The notes under the pieces: generated by a model
What the model was told of the DNA's origin: nothing
Databases searched by the model: none
What the model saw: the letters and a program-made list of their open reading frames with translations, nothing else
In this document: one piece after another, positions 44,312 to 53,961 of the stretch
Layout of the letters: each line of letters opens with the position of its first letter
How positions within the stretch are numbered: the first letter of the stretch is position 1
Source of the DNA: an uncultured Bacteroidota bacterium
Lineage (GTDB): Bacteria; Bacteroidota; Bacteroidia; Flavobacteriales; Flavobacteriaceae
Length of the DNA: 64,000 bases
Reading direction: 5' to 3'
Assembly: GCA_902616905.1 (NCBI GenBank)
Contig: CACMUP010000004.1
Location: 21,144-85,143, forward strand
Position numbers and translations under genes: made by a program

Positions 44312-45644
44312 TATCCTCTGCCCCGTGTGTAAGACGTTTAAGAGGTTTCAATAATAGAATAACTAATAAGGATATTATTAAACAAAAGATAAAAATTCCG
44401 GTAAAAACTTCTTTCTCTCCAGCTGTTTCAGCAAAACCACCAACACCTGCAGCTATTTTATTTCCTAAGCCTGTTGCTGCCCAATATAGCCCCATTACAG
44501 AAGCCGCATATTTTACTGGAGCAAGTTTAGTGACGAACGATAAAGATACTGGAGAAGCGCACAGCTCTCCAATTGTATGAAATAAATATGCCAAAGCTAG
44601 CCAATGCATAGCCGATTTGCCAGCTACTTCATAATCCAAAGCTGCAAATCTCATGAACATGAAACCTATACCCATTATTAGAATTCCTATTGCTATCTTG
44701 TAAAGTGAAGACGCTTCATTTCCTTTTGATTTCCAACGCATCCAAAATCCACCAACAAATACTGCTAATGTTATTATAAAAAAAGAATTTAATGACTGAA
44801 ACCAGGAAGCAGGTATTTCAACACCCATTAACATTCTATCTGTTTTCTGTTTCGCATACAGATTCATTAATCCACCAGCTTGTTCAAAAGCCCCCCAAAA
44901 AACAATTATTAACAAAAAAGAAATTAAAAGAACCTTGATTCTGTCTCTTTCAATAGGTGTAAGTTTTTTATTAGTATAATCATTATCTGGATGTGACTTT
45001 TTACCTATAAAATCACCCACTCCTATCAAATATTTTTGACCATAGAAATATGTTATTTGTCCAATAAACATTCCTATTGCTGCCAATCCAAAGCCATAAT
45101 GCCAGTTATAAGTTTCTCCAACCCAACCACATAATATTGGGGCTACAAATCCACCAATATTAATTCCCATGTAAAATATATAAAACCCTATGTCTCTTTT
45201 TTCGTCTCCTTGATTATATAAACCTCCAACCATGCTAGATATGTTAGGCTTTAATCCTCCAACACCTAGTATCACAAAAAAACACCCTAAATAAAAACTA
45301 AATTCAGTATCAAAAGCCAAAATCGTATGACCTATACAGAGCAAAAATCCACCAAGCATTACAGTTTTTTTTTGGCCAAGAATATTGTCTGCAATCCACC
45401 CACCAGGTACCGAAGCTAAATATACTAGCATTGTGTACCATCCATATAGTGCTATTGCTTCTGAATTAGTCCATCCAAATCCTGGGTTATTAGAATTTGT
45501 CTTTGCAACAAGAAAAAGAGTGAATAAAGCCCTCATTCCATAATACGAGAATCTTTCCCACAATTCTGTGAAAAAGAGGACATAAAGTCCAGGAGGATGT
45601 CCAAAAATTGTTTGTGATTGTTTGATTTTATCTGAAGTGGGCAT
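44301..45644 (-). CDS. POT/PTR-family proton-dependent oligopeptide transporter
   Basis: Inner-membrane MFS-type symporter for di- and tripeptides. The N-terminal ELWERFSYYGMRALFTLFL contains the ExxER proton-coupling motif (ELWER). GGWIADNILGQKKTVMLGG is the MFS loop, and FYIFYMGINIGGFVAPILCG is the PTR2 signature. About 12-14 membrane helices in 447 aa, normal for bacterial members. It lies 17 bp downstream of the DPP-IV-type peptidase gene on the same strand: the peptidase would produce dipeptides in the periplasm and this transporter would import them. Confidence 0.93.
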   Translation of the reverse strand: MPTSDKIKQSQTIFGHPPGLYVLFFTELWERFSYYGMRALFTLFLVAKTNSNNPGFGWTNSEAIALYGWYTMLVYLASVPGGWIADNILGQKKTVMLGGFLLCIGHTILAFDTEFSFYLGCFFVILGVGGLKPNISSMVGGLYNQGDEKRDIGFYIFYMGINIGGFVAPILCGWVGETYNWHYGFGLAAIGMFIGQITYFYGQKYLIGVGDFIGKKSHPDNDYTNKKLTPIERDRIKVLLISFLLIIVFWGAFEQAGGLMNLYAKQKTDRMLMGVEIPASWFQSLNSFFIITLAVFVGGFWMRWKSKGNEASSLYKIAIGILIMGIGFMFMRFAALDYEVAGKSAMHWLALAYLFHTIGELCASPVSLSFVTKLAPVKYAASVMGLYWAATGLGNKIAAGVGGFAETAGEKEVFTGIFIFCLIISLLVILLLKPLKRLTHGAEDIDK

Positions 45645-45661
45645 ATTTACAATTTGGGTGA

Positions 45662-47815
45662 TTATAGGTTTTCAAAAATAAAATTAGTCATTTTTGTATA
45701 CAGGTGTCTTCTTGTATTCCCCCCGAATATTCCATGATTTTTATCAGGATAAATCATCCACTCAAATTGCTTGTCTTCTTGTATTAATTCTTCCACCATG
45801 CGCATAGTATTTTGAAGATGTACGTTATCATCTGCTGATCCGTGTATGATCAAAAATTTTCCCTTTAATTTATCTGCATAATTTAATGGAGAATTTAAAT
45901 CATAACCATCTGGGTTTTCTTGAGGTGTTCTCATAAATCTTTCAGTATATATTGTGTCATAAAATCTCCAGTTTGTAACAGGGGCTACAGCTATTGCCAT
46001 AGAAAACACTTCTTCTCCAGTGAGTAAACATTGAGCTGCCATATGACCTCCAAAGCTCCATCCCCATATACCTATTCTTGATTCATCAATATAAGATAAT
46101 GAGCCAAGAGATTTAGCAGCTTCAATTTGATCTATTGATTCATATTTAACTAAATTCAAGTATGTTAATTTTTTAAACTCTGCTCCTTTAAAACCAGTGC
46201 CTCTTCCATCTACACAGGCTATAACATATCCTTTGTTTGCGAGGTCTTTATGCCAAATAGTTCTGGAATCTCCCCATCTGTTAGAAACCTGTTGTGATCC
46301 TGGTCCTGAATATTGAAACATTAAAAGTGGATATTTCTTTTTTGGATCAAAATTTTCTGGTTTAATCATCCACATATTTAAATTAAAACCATTTACATTA
46401 AGAGTTGAAAATTCTTTATTAGGTAAGTTAAATAAGGCTAGGGTTTTGGATAATTTTTGGTTATTTAAAAGTTCTCTTATAAATTTATTTTTTCGGGTTT
46501 GATAAAGAGAATATTTTGGGGGTGTTTTCTCATCTGAATATGAGTGTATGTAATAAGATCCTTTTTTACTAAAGTTTGCACCATTTGTCCCATTTTTTAT
46601 TTGAAGAATACGTTTCTCTTTTCCATTTATTTTTATTGCATAGATTCCTCTTTCAATACTATTCCCTTCTACAGACTGATAATAAATTTCTTTAAGATCG
46701 TGATTATACATAAATATTTTGGTTATTTCCCAATTACCTTTTGTGACTTGGTTAATTAAATTTCCGTTTTTATCAAAGTGATAAATATGCCTATAACCAT
46801 CCCTTTCACTTGTCCATAAAAAACTATTATCATCTATAAATTTTAAATCGTCATAAATACTTACATATGCTTTATCTTGTTCTCTAATCAAAAGCCTAAA
46901 ATTTTTATTTTCAATATCGTAACTAAAAACTCTTAGATCGTTTTGATGTCTGTTTATAGTTTGAATAATAAGACTATTTTCTCCACCATCAAATTTTATT
47001 CTAGGTATATAGTAGGGTTTCTCTTTAAAAATAATAGGCTGCCTCATTAGGCTCTCAAGTTCCAAAACAAAAAGCTCAATCATTGCATTATTTTCTCCAG
47101 CCTTAGGATATCTAAACATATATGGAAAAGGGTAAGTATCCTTCCCATATATACCCATTGAGAATATGGGAACCTTAGATTCATCAAAACGCATAAAGAC
47201 AATTTTCTTAGAATCAGGACTCCAATGAAAAGCACGAACAAAACCAAATTCCTCTTCATAAACCCAATCAGTAATGCCATTTATTATTTGATAATCTCCG
47301 TCAAATGTTAGTTGTCTTGTGGCTTTAGTAACTAAATTTTTTACATATATATTACGCCTGTATACATAAGCTACATTCTTTCCGTCAGGGGAAAAAGTCG
47401 GTTCTTGAACTTTTTTATCTGTAAGCTTTTGTAAATCTTTTGATTTTAAATTGTAAATCCAATAAATACCTTGTTTTGATCTTCTGTAAATTGGATCGAC
47501 AAGAGTTTCCAACAAAAGGTTTTGCTCATCTTTTGAAAATGAATAACTAGATATTTCTAATTTTTCATTAAATCTCTCTGAGTCAAATAATACGACTCGC
47601 TTGGTTTTATTAGTATAAGAGTGTAATATTATTGAACTACTATTTAATTCTTCATTTTGCTCTAATGCAGTATAATGAATATCATCGTTCATTGAAAGAA
47701 TTGATTCGAGTCTTTTAGGTTCATAATCATCTTCCCATAATTTTTTATAATCAACTTTATATTCTTGAGAAAATATTATTTGTATAATGAAAAAAATATG
47801 ATAAAAAGATTTCAT
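45662..47815 (-). CDS. Prolyl dipeptidyl peptidase IV-type S9 peptidase, exported
   Basis: Periplasmic serine peptidase that removes X-Pro dipeptides. ATG 47815 gives a signal peptide MKSFYHIFFIIQIIFSQ; an upstream in-frame start at 47884 would put 23 extra residues in front. An N-terminal eight-bladed beta-propeller (about 50-450) contains DWVYEEEFGFVRAFHWSPDS, the DPP-IV Glu-Glu motif that binds the peptide N-terminus. The C-terminal hydrolase domain has the nucleophile in GWSFGGHMAA, Asp in HGSADDNVHLQN, and His in DKNHGIFGG. At 717 aa it is of usual length. Paired with the POT transporter for peptide use. Confidence 0.94.
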   Translation of the reverse strand: MKSFYHIFFIIQIIFSQEYKVDYKKLWEDDYEPKRLESILSMNDDIHYTALEQNEELNSSSIILHSYTNKTKRVVLFDSERFNEKLEISSYSFSKDEQNLLLETLVDPIYRRSKQGIYWIYNLKSKDLQKLTDKKVQEPTFSPDGKNVAYVYRRNIYVKNLVTKATRQLTFDGDYQIINGITDWVYEEEFGFVRAFHWSPDSKKIVFMRFDESKVPIFSMGIYGKDTYPFPYMFRYPKAGENNAMIELFVLELESLMRQPIIFKEKPYYIPRIKFDGGENSLIIQTINRHQNDLRVFSYDIENKNFRLLIREQDKAYVSIYDDLKFIDDNSFLWTSERDGYRHIYHFDKNGNLINQVTKGNWEITKIFMYNHDLKEIYYQSVEGNSIERGIYAIKINGKEKRILQIKNGTNGANFSKKGSYYIHSYSDEKTPPKYSLYQTRKNKFIRELLNNQKLSKTLALFNLPNKEFSTLNVNGFNLNMWMIKPENFDPKKKYPLLMFQYSGPGSQQVSNRWGDSRTIWHKDLANKGYVIACVDGRGTGFKGAEFKKLTYLNLVKYESIDQIEAAKSLGSLSYIDESRIGIWGWSFGGHMAAQCLLTGEEVFSMAIAVAPVTNWRFYDTIYTERFMRTPQENPDGYDLNSPLNYADKLKGKFLIIHGSADDNVHLQNTMRMVEELIQEDKQFEWMIYPDKNHGIFGGNTRRHLYTKMTNFIFENL

Positions 47816-47970
47816 TTTGAAAATGAAACTATCGTTTTCCCTTTTAGTTTTTAATAAACTAAATAATATTAATTTGTATATCATATTGTTTTTTGGTTGG
47901 CCAATGTATGAAAAATGAATAAATCATAACATAAGAAGGGAGTCAAATTATTTATATTTACCAAAAATCA

Positions 47971-49293
47971 ATGATGAGTAAAAAGATTAACGGCTTTTCC
48001 AAGTTATCTAAAACTGAAAAAATAGAATGGGTTGCTGAAACTCATTTCAAAAACCCTGAAAGAGCCATAAAAGAACTTGAAAGTCATTTGAATTTAGACG
48101 CAAAAGTTCAAACAACTTATGATGAATTTATTGAAAATTCTTTAACTAATTTTTATTTGCCTTTTGGAGTTGCTCCAAATTTTTTAATTAATGGAAAGTA
48201 CTATACTTTACCAATGGTAATAGAAGAGAGTTCTGTCGTTGCAGCTGCTTCCAATGCAGCAAAATTCTGGTGTCAACGTGGAGGGTTCAAAACAAAAGTC
48301 ATTAACACTATAAAAGTAGGACAAATTCATTTAATATATAAAGGAAATCCTGAAAGGCTAAAATCCTTTTTTAATAATAGAAAAAATGATTTTTTAAATT
48401 CAACTAAATCTATAACAAAAAATATGGAAGCCAGGGGTGGTGGAATTATTAGTCTTGACTTAATAGATAAATCAGACATTTTATCTTATTACTTTCAATT
48501 AGATTTAAGATTCAAAACTGCTGAATCAATGGGTGCCAATTTTATAAATTCATGCCTAGAATGCATTGCGAAGGACTTTATGATTCATGCTGAAAATGAC
48601 AATTTAATTAATGAGAAAAAACAAGACCTTGAAATAGTTATGAGTATTCTTTCAAATTATGTCCCTGAATGCTTAGTAAATGTTATGGTTAAGTGCAATT
48701 TAAATGAGTTTGTGTTTGATGAAAACAATTCTTATGGTTCAAGCTTTGCGCAAAAATTTGTAAATGCTTCAAATATCGCTAACGTTGAACCATATAGGGC
48801 TGTAACAAATAATAAAGGAATAATGAATGGTATAGATGCATTAATTATTGCTACCGGAAATGATTTTAGAGCTATAGAGGCTGGAGTTCATGCATATGCT
48901 TCAAGATCAGGAAGATATCAGTCTTTAAGTAAAGCATATGTAGAAAATGATAAATTTTTTATGGAACTTACATTACCTCTTGCTGTTGGAACAGTTGGGG
49001 GACTAACAAATCTTCACCCAATGGTTAATTGGTCTCTCGAACTTTTAGGAAATCCAGATGTAGAAGAGCTAATGTCAATTATAGCTTCAGCAGGTTTAGC
49101 TCAAAATTTTGCAGCACTAAAATCACTTGTTACAACAGGAATTCAAGAAGGTCATATGAAAATGCATTTACTTAATATACTTAATCAATTTAAAGCAGAC
49201 AAGGCACAAAAAATTGCAGCTTCAAATTATTTTAAAAATAAATTAGTTTCGGTGAGTGCTGTAAAAAAATTTTTAGATGAAAATATATTTTAA
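47971..49293 (+). CDS. mvaA: Hydroxymethylglutaryl-CoA reductase, class II
   Basis: Interconverts HMG-CoA and mevalonate, the committed step of the mevalonate route to isoprenoids. Recognised by EESSVVAAASNAAKFW (catalytic Glu region), AESMGANFINSCLE, the catalytic ATGNDFRAIEAGVHAYA (Asp) and GIQEGHMKMHL with the C-terminal catalytic His. At 440 aa it is of the class II (bacterial, degradative-type) length. In Flavobacteriia this enzyme works biosynthetically because the MEP pathway is usually missing; that is family knowledge, not visible here. It is followed 2 bp later by a GHMP kinase. A near-match -7 box TATATTTA lies 10 nt before the ATG. Confidence 0.93.
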   Translation: MMSKKINGFSKLSKTEKIEWVAETHFKNPERAIKELESHLNLDAKVQTTYDEFIENSLTNFYLPFGVAPNFLINGKYYTLPMVIEESSVVAAASNAAKFWCQRGGFKTKVINTIKVGQIHLIYKGNPERLKSFFNNRKNDFLNSTKSITKNMEARGGGIISLDLIDKSDILSYYFQLDLRFKTAESMGANFINSCLECIAKDFMIHAENDNLINEKKQDLEIVMSILSNYVPECLVNVMVKCNLNEFVFDENNSYGSSFAQKFVNASNIANVEPYRAVTNNKGIMNGIDALIIATGNDFRAIEAGVHAYASRSGRYQSLSKAYVENDKFFMELTLPLAVGTVGGLTNLHPMVNWSLELLGNPDVEELMSIIASAGLAQNFAALKSLVTTGIQEGHMKMHLLNILNQFKADKAQKIAASNYFKNKLVSVSAVKKFLDENIF

Positions 49294-49295
49294 AT

Positions 49296-50210
49296 ATGAA
49301 ATCTTTTTACAGTAATGGTAAAATATTGATCACTTCGGAATATCTCGTCTTAGCAGGCGCAAAAGCTTTTGCTATTCCTTGTAAAAAAGGCCAATATTTA
49401 AAATTTAAGAATTTAGAAAATCAAACTATTTCTTGGAAAAGTTATGATCATAATAGTACTCTTTGGTTTGAAGCAGTTTTTGAACTGCCCAGTATAAATA
49501 TTATAAAGTCTTCAGAAATTTTTATAGCAAAAAAACTCAAAGCCATACTTAATTTAGCTAAAAAAGAAAATCCAAATTTTCTTTTAGAAGGTGGAGAGGT
49601 TAAAACATTTCTAGAATTTAATAAAAATTGGGGACTTGGAAGTTCGTCTACACTAATATCAAATATTGCCACCTGGGCTAAAGTTAATCCATATCAACTA
49701 GGGAAAAATTCTTTTGGTGGGAGTGGTTATGATATAGCATGTAGCCATGCTAGTGGACCAATTATATATACTAAAAAAGGACTAAATCCAAAAATTGAAA
49801 ATGTAAATTTTTACCCTTTATTTATTGATCAATTATTTTTCATTTATTTAAATAAAAAAATAGATACTCAAAAAGCTATTAAAAATTTTAATCATAATTC
49901 TATATCTTTTTCAACAATAAGAAAAATTAATACAATTACCGATGAAATTATTGCCTCCGATACTTTAGATAAATTTCAATATAATCTTAACCAGCACGAA
50001 ATTATATTAAGTAAAGTTCTTCAAAAAAAAACAGTAAAAGAAAAATTTTTTCCAGATTTTCAAGGCAGTATAAAAAGTCTTGGCGCTTGGGGTGGAGATT
50101 TTATCCTTGCGACTGGAAATAAGTTTACAAAAAAATATTTTTTAGATAAAGGATTTAAAACAATAATACCTCTAAATGAAATGTGTCTTTTAAAACACAA
50201 TTTTTATTGA
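49296..50210 (+). CDS. GYDIA-type GHMP-family kinase (mevalonate-pathway candidate)
   Basis: A 304-aa protein of the GHMP kinase superfamily. The N-terminal MKSFYSNGKILITSEYLVLAG corresponds to the substrate-binding N-terminal motif of mevalonate-type kinases. The ATP-loop NWGLGSSSTLISNIATWA (glycine/serine-rich) is present near residues 110-127. The GGSGYDIACSHASG segment gives the family its GYDIA name. The gene directly follows HMG-CoA reductase (2-bp gap), so phosphorylation of mevalonate or a phosphorylated intermediate is the best guess. The exact substrate of the GYDIA subfamily is not established to my knowledge. It lacks a signal peptide and ends 75 bp from the convergent ppiD-type gene. 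Confidence 0.82.
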   Translation: MKSFYSNGKILITSEYLVLAGAKAFAIPCKKGQYLKFKNLENQTISWKSYDHNSTLWFEAVFELPSINIIKSSEIFIAKKLKAILNLAKKENPNFLLEGGEVKTFLEFNKNWGLGSSSTLISNIATWAKVNPYQLGKNSFGGSGYDIACSHASGPIIYTKKGLNPKIENVNFYPLFIDQLFFIYLNKKIDTQKAIKNFNHNSISFSTIRKINTITDEIIASDTLDKFQYNLNQHEIILSKVLQKKTVKEKFFPDFQGSIKSLGAWGGDFILATGNKFTKKYFLDKGFKTIIPLNEMCLLKHNFY

Positions 50211-50231
50211 TATAGTATTAGGGTTTTATGT

Positions 50232-50254
50232 TTAAAATTTGAAAAAAATTTTAA
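50232..50254. terminator. AT-only hairpin between convergent kinase and PpiD-type genes
   Basis: TTAAAATTT-GAAAA-AAATTTTAA is a perfect 9-bp inverted repeat with a GNRA-like loop, lying between two converging genes. Because the stem has no G or C, intrinsic termination is possible but weakly supported. Confidence 0.3.
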
Positions 50255-50285
50255 TAACTAGTGTACAAAAAAATCTAAAAAGGTA

Positions 50286-52403
50286 TTAGTAATATAGTGC
50301 TCTGTTATCTTGAATTTCAGATACTGATTCAAGAGCAGAAAATATGTTTTCTAGTAATCTTGATTTAGCTTTTTGTTGCATTTGTTTTGAATAAAGGCTA
50401 TAGTCTTCAAGATCTGGGACTATATTTTTTTTACTTAGTAGAATTTTATAAACACCATTTTCTCCTTCTACCAAGCTAGAAATTTCATTTTCATTCATAG
50501 CAAAAGCTGTTCCAACCACCTTGGGCTCATTTCCCTCACCAGGGATTGTTGGATTTCTTTGATTTACTGCAGTAGCATTTTCGATAGATAAATTATCATT
50601 TTCTTCAATTAATTTTTCTAATGAACTTTTATCCTCATAAAGAGACTTTATTATTCTGGCTTTCTTATTTCTGGATAGTATTTTTTTTACCTCAGATCCT
50701 ACTTCATTAATTGAAGCTAGACCCGATTCTACCTTTTCAGTTAGTTGAACAACCGCATAACCACCTCCATTTAATGTAAATTTTTTTATATCTCCAACAC
50801 GAGTTTTGTCTTCAAAAAGCCATCTAACTAAATTCCTTTGGTTTGAGAGGCCTGGAAGGTTTTCTTCTAATATATTTATTTGTTTAACAGGGCGAATGTT
50901 GTAATTATTATTTCTTGCAGTAATTGTAAAGTCGTTAGAATTATTACTGTCCATTTCAAATTGAGTAGCTCTTCTGAAAACATCATTGGAGGTTTTTTCT
51001 GATGGAATAGCACTAGCAACTACATCGGCTATAAGTGCCAAATCATCCTTGTCAGTTATTTTTATTATATGAAATCCAAATTCAGTTTCTACTAGCCCAA
51101 CTCTTCCTACCCTATTTTTATTAACATAATTATAAAATTCGATAGCCATTTCTCCTTCTTTGAAAAAACCCAAATCTCCACCACGAAATTTTGATGGCCC
51201 GTCGGAGTACTTTCGTGCAAGTTCTTCAAAATCAGATGATGTTCTTCTTGCCATGCGATATATTCTGTTAGCTTCTTTTTTAGCTTCAGATTTTGAACGT
51301 GTTATTTTATCAGAAGCTCTTGTTGCTCCTTCATATGAAATTAAAATATGACTCGCTCTTAGTGAAGCATTTTTTTTAATATCAATCAGCTTTGAAATTT
51401 TAAAGGCATTATCATCACGGTAAGGTCCAAATACCTCTCCTTTTTTCATTTCAAACAAAATGTTTGCATATTCGTTATTAAAAGCCCCTTTAGGCTTGTA
51501 GATTGAATCAAATGGGACTTCGGAATACTGGTCAACAAAATCAATAATATTTTTAGTTTTACTAAACCCTTCAATAGTATCAGTTAATTTAGATACATCA
51601 TTATATGCTATTCTTTCAGATTTTAGGCCATCTAATTTTAAGCGAATCATAGCCAAATCGTCATCAGTTGGTGCTTCTTCAAAAGAAACATATTGTATAT
51701 TTCTAGTTTCTTCTCTTTTGTACTTTGATGCATTACTGCTGATATAGTTTTTAATCTCAGCATCAGTTATTTTAATTAAGCTATCCTCAACCGAATTGTA
51801 TGGTATTTGAACATATTTGAAATTCACGTTATCATTTTCTATATGATAATCTACTTTAGCCTCAGTCTCAGTCATTCTTGTACTTGACATAATTAGATCT
51901 AAATAAATTCTTTGCTTTGCAACACCAATTATGCTTTGTTCTTGAAATTTCCAATTCTCATAAGCTGTTGGATTTTGAACCTTAAGTTCTGCTATATAAT
52001 CAGTGAAAACTCCAAAATCAAAAAACCCGGCTTCATTTTGAAAACTAGGGTTATTTATGACTTTATCATCAGAAGAAATAATTTGTTCTAGTTGATCTCT
52101 ACCAGCATCTATTCCGAGCTTTTCAAATTCTTGTTCAAAAATTGTATTTCTCAAAGTTTGATTCCAAACTAGATTAACAGACTTTAATGTAGAATAATTA
52201 TAGTTCCGCTGAGTTTGATCTACCATTTGGCGAAAAAAATCAATTTCAATCTCTTCGTCATTAACTATAGCAATTGGATCTGTTGGTCCGTTATTAGGAC
52301 TATTACCATCAAATACTCCTGAAATTACAAAAGCAAAAAGAGCCATACCAATTACGATAATTAAAAAAATGGAACGTTGTCTGATTTTTCCTAAAATAGC
52401 CAT
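50286..52403 (-). CDS. PpiD/SurA-type peptidylprolyl isomerase (SurA_N and PPIC domains)
   Basis: Inner-membrane-anchored periplasmic foldase. The membrane helix is at residues 12-29 (IFLIIVIGMALFAFVISG), followed by a SurA_N-like helical region and a parvulin PPIC domain (about 345-450) with SLRASHILISYEG and KFRGGDLGFFKEGEMA, then a second rotamase-like helical part. The length of 705 aa is typical of Bacteroidota PpiD. It assists folding of outer-membrane and secreted proteins emerging from Sec. It follows the CorC-type gene after an 86-bp gap containing a hairpin, so its transcription may be partly separate; a near-match -7 box (one mismatch) lies at 52427-52434. Confidence 0.9.
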   Translation of the reverse strand: MAILGKIRQRSIFLIIVIGMALFAFVISGVFDGNSPNNGPTDPIAIVNDEEIEIDFFRQMVDQTQRNYNYSTLKSVNLVWNQTLRNTIFEQEFEKLGIDAGRDQLEQIISSDDKVINNPSFQNEAGFFDFGVFTDYIAELKVQNPTAYENWKFQEQSIIGVAKQRIYLDLIMSSTRMTETEAKVDYHIENDNVNFKYVQIPYNSVEDSLIKITDAEIKNYISSNASKYKREETRNIQYVSFEEAPTDDDLAMIRLKLDGLKSERIAYNDVSKLTDTIEGFSKTKNIIDFVDQYSEVPFDSIYKPKGAFNNEYANILFEMKKGEVFGPYRDDNAFKISKLIDIKKNASLRASHILISYEGATRASDKITRSKSEAKKEANRIYRMARRTSSDFEELARKYSDGPSKFRGGDLGFFKEGEMAIEFYNYVNKNRVGRVGLVETEFGFHIIKITDKDDLALIADVVASAIPSEKTSNDVFRRATQFEMDSNNSNDFTITARNNNYNIRPVKQINILEENLPGLSNQRNLVRWLFEDKTRVGDIKKFTLNGGGYAVVQLTEKVESGLASINEVGSEVKKILSRNKKARIIKSLYEDKSSLEKLIEENDNLSIENATAVNQRNPTIPGEGNEPKVVGTAFAMNENEISSLVEGENGVYKILLSKKNIVPDLEDYSLYSKQMQQKAKSRLLENIFSALESVSEIQDNRALYY

Positions 52404-52464
52404 TGTCTTTTAATAATGATAGTGTGCGAAAATACTCTTTTCCTATGACTTAAGAAAGATCATT

Positions 52465-52496
52465 AGAATAAAAAAATCAATTCATTTTTTTATTCT
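52465..52496 (-). terminator. Perfect 13-bp hairpin overlapping the CorC-type gene stop codon
   Basis: Arms AGAATAAAAAAAT and ATTTTTTTATTCT surround a 6-nt loop. The stop codon of the CorC-type gene (52490-52492) lies inside one arm. On the minus strand a run of seven T is part of the stem. It probably reduces read-through into the ppiD-type gene. Confidence 0.45.
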
Positions 52497-53767
52497 TCGT
52501 TCTTATGAATCAAATTTATTTCCTCGATTTTCTTTGAAGTTACTTTTGTAACTGTAAATACATATGGATTAATTTCAATTTTTTCTCCCTTTTGTGGTAT
52601 TTCACCTGTATTATACGCAATTAAACCCCCGATCGTTTCATAAAATTCACTTTCAGGGAGTGATAAATTATATTTATTATTTATATAATCTACTTCTAAG
52701 CGAGCAGAAAAATCAAATGTGTTTTTATCTATCTGATTTTCAATATGATCTACCTTATCATATTCATCTTCAATCTCTCCAAAAAGTTCTTCGACTATAT
52801 CTTCTACTGTTAGAATTCCAGAAATTCCTCCATATTCATCAATTACTACTGAAATACTTTTATGTTGTCTAGTAAGTAATTTAAGCACATCATTGATTAA
52901 CATAGTTTCCGGGACAAAAGCTAAGGGCAATAATATTTTTTTTAATGATTTGGGGTTCTTCATCATGTCAAAAACGTGAACATAGCCTAAAATCTGATCA
53001 ATAGATTTTAGATACACAGGGATTTTTGATAGACCTGTTTCAATAAACAATGATTTCAATTCTTCAACTGGTGTGTTTTGATCTACTGCTACTAATTCAG
53101 CTCTCGGGATCATTGCCTCCTTTGCTCTAACATCTGAAAATTCTAAAGCATTCTGAAAAATTTTAATTTCGGAGTCCAAATTATCCTTATCATGAAAAGA
53201 TTCTACTTGTTCTTCAATAAAATTTCCTAATTCAACTTTAGAAAATGAAAGTTTTGCCTGATCAGAATTTGTTTTAAAAAAGCGACTTAGAATTAAATCT
53301 GTGAATTGAATTATTAAAAAAGTAATTGGATAGAATAAGTAATAAAAAAAAGCTACTGGAATAGCAAATATTTTTATTGTTATGTTAGAATATAGCTGGA
53401 AAAATACTTTAGGTAAAAATTCAGCTGTTAATAAGATTATCCCAGTTGATAAAAGAGTTTGATAGAACACCACAATTAAACTAGGATCTTCACCTGACAA
53501 AATTGTATCAGGAAAAAAAAATTGTAAAATACGCTCACCCATGAAAATTCCATAAACAACTAATGCTATATTGTTTCCTAAAAGCATACTTGCTATAAAT
53601 CTTGATGGGTTTATTGTAATATTTTTTAAAACTTTTGATGTCAAGCTTAGCTGAAGCTTTTCTATTTCTAATGAAAAACGATTAGAAGATACAAATGCTA
53701 TTTCCATCCCAGAAAAAAAAGCTGAAAGTAAAATACTTATGATGATTACAATATCAGAAGCTATCAT
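52490..53767 (-). CDS. HlyC/CorC (CNNM)-family membrane protein with CBS domains
   Basis: A 425-aa inner-membrane protein with an N-terminal DUF21/CNNM domain (four hydrophobic segments, about 1-160, starting SDIVIIISILLSAFFSGMEI), two CBS domains (about 200-330; SDVRAKEAMIPRAELVAVD, GYVHVFDMMKN, KSISVVIDEYGGISGILTVED) and a C-terminal CorC_HlyC domain (about 340-420). The family is involved in magnesium or other cation export and tolerance. The gliding protein GldE belongs to the same superfamily, but this gene sits in the coaX-lptC operon and not beside gldD, so I do not call it gldE. It overlaps the small upstream gene by 4 bp. Confidence 0.88.
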   Translation of the reverse strand: MIASDIVIIISILLSAFFSGMEIAFVSSNRFSLEIEKLQLSLTSKVLKNITINPSRFIASMLLGNNIALVVYGIFMGERILQFFFPDTILSGEDPSLIVVFYQTLLSTGIILLTAEFLPKVFFQLYSNITIKIFAIPVAFFYYLFYPITFLIIQFTDLILSRFFKTNSDQAKLSFSKVELGNFIEEQVESFHDKDNLDSEIKIFQNALEFSDVRAKEAMIPRAELVAVDQNTPVEELKSLFIETGLSKIPVYLKSIDQILGYVHVFDMMKNPKSLKKILLPLAFVPETMLINDVLKLLTRQHKSISVVIDEYGGISGILTVEDIVEELFGEIEDEYDKVDHIENQIDKNTFDFSARLEVDYINNKYNLSLPESEFYETIGGLIAYNTGEIPQKGEKIEINPYVFTVTKVTSKKIEEINLIHKNEE

Positions 53768-53961
53768 TTAGAATTTTGATTCCTTTGATTAAATTTTTTT
53801 CTAAAATGTCGTCTAAAAAGTGCCATGAAAATTGACAAAACAGCAAAACCAATGAAATAGTAAACTCTAGTTTGATCTAATCCCCACAGGGATATAACTT
53901 TATAAATGGATATTCCAGCAATTGTCCAATATAGGACTTCTGAAATTTTGTAGCTCTTCAT
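53764..53961 (-). CDS. Small two-helix membrane protein between lptC and the CorC-type gene
   Basis: A 65-aa protein with two hydrophobic segments (about 9-25 and 33-50) and a very basic C-terminus (RRHFRKKFNQRNQNSK). I do not recognise a named family. It overlaps the CorC-type gene by 4 bp and touches lptC at one base, so it is translationally part of the operon and likely real. The basic tail would face the cytoplasm by the positive-inside rule. Confidence 0.75.
   Translation of the reverse strand: MKSYKISEVLYWTIAGISIYKVISLWGLDQTRVYYFIGFAVLSIFMALFRRHFRKKFNQRNQNSK

Noticed and set aside
47897..47904. 8-bp palindrome TTGGCCAA upstream of HMG-CoA reductase
   Set aside because: A single short palindrome is expected by chance in 64 kb, and I saw no second copy in a similar position.
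52490..53767. Calling the CorC-type gene gldE
   Set aside because: The protein is from the same superfamily as GldE, but the neighbours are coaX, lptC and ppiD, not gldD, so the gliding assignment is not supported.
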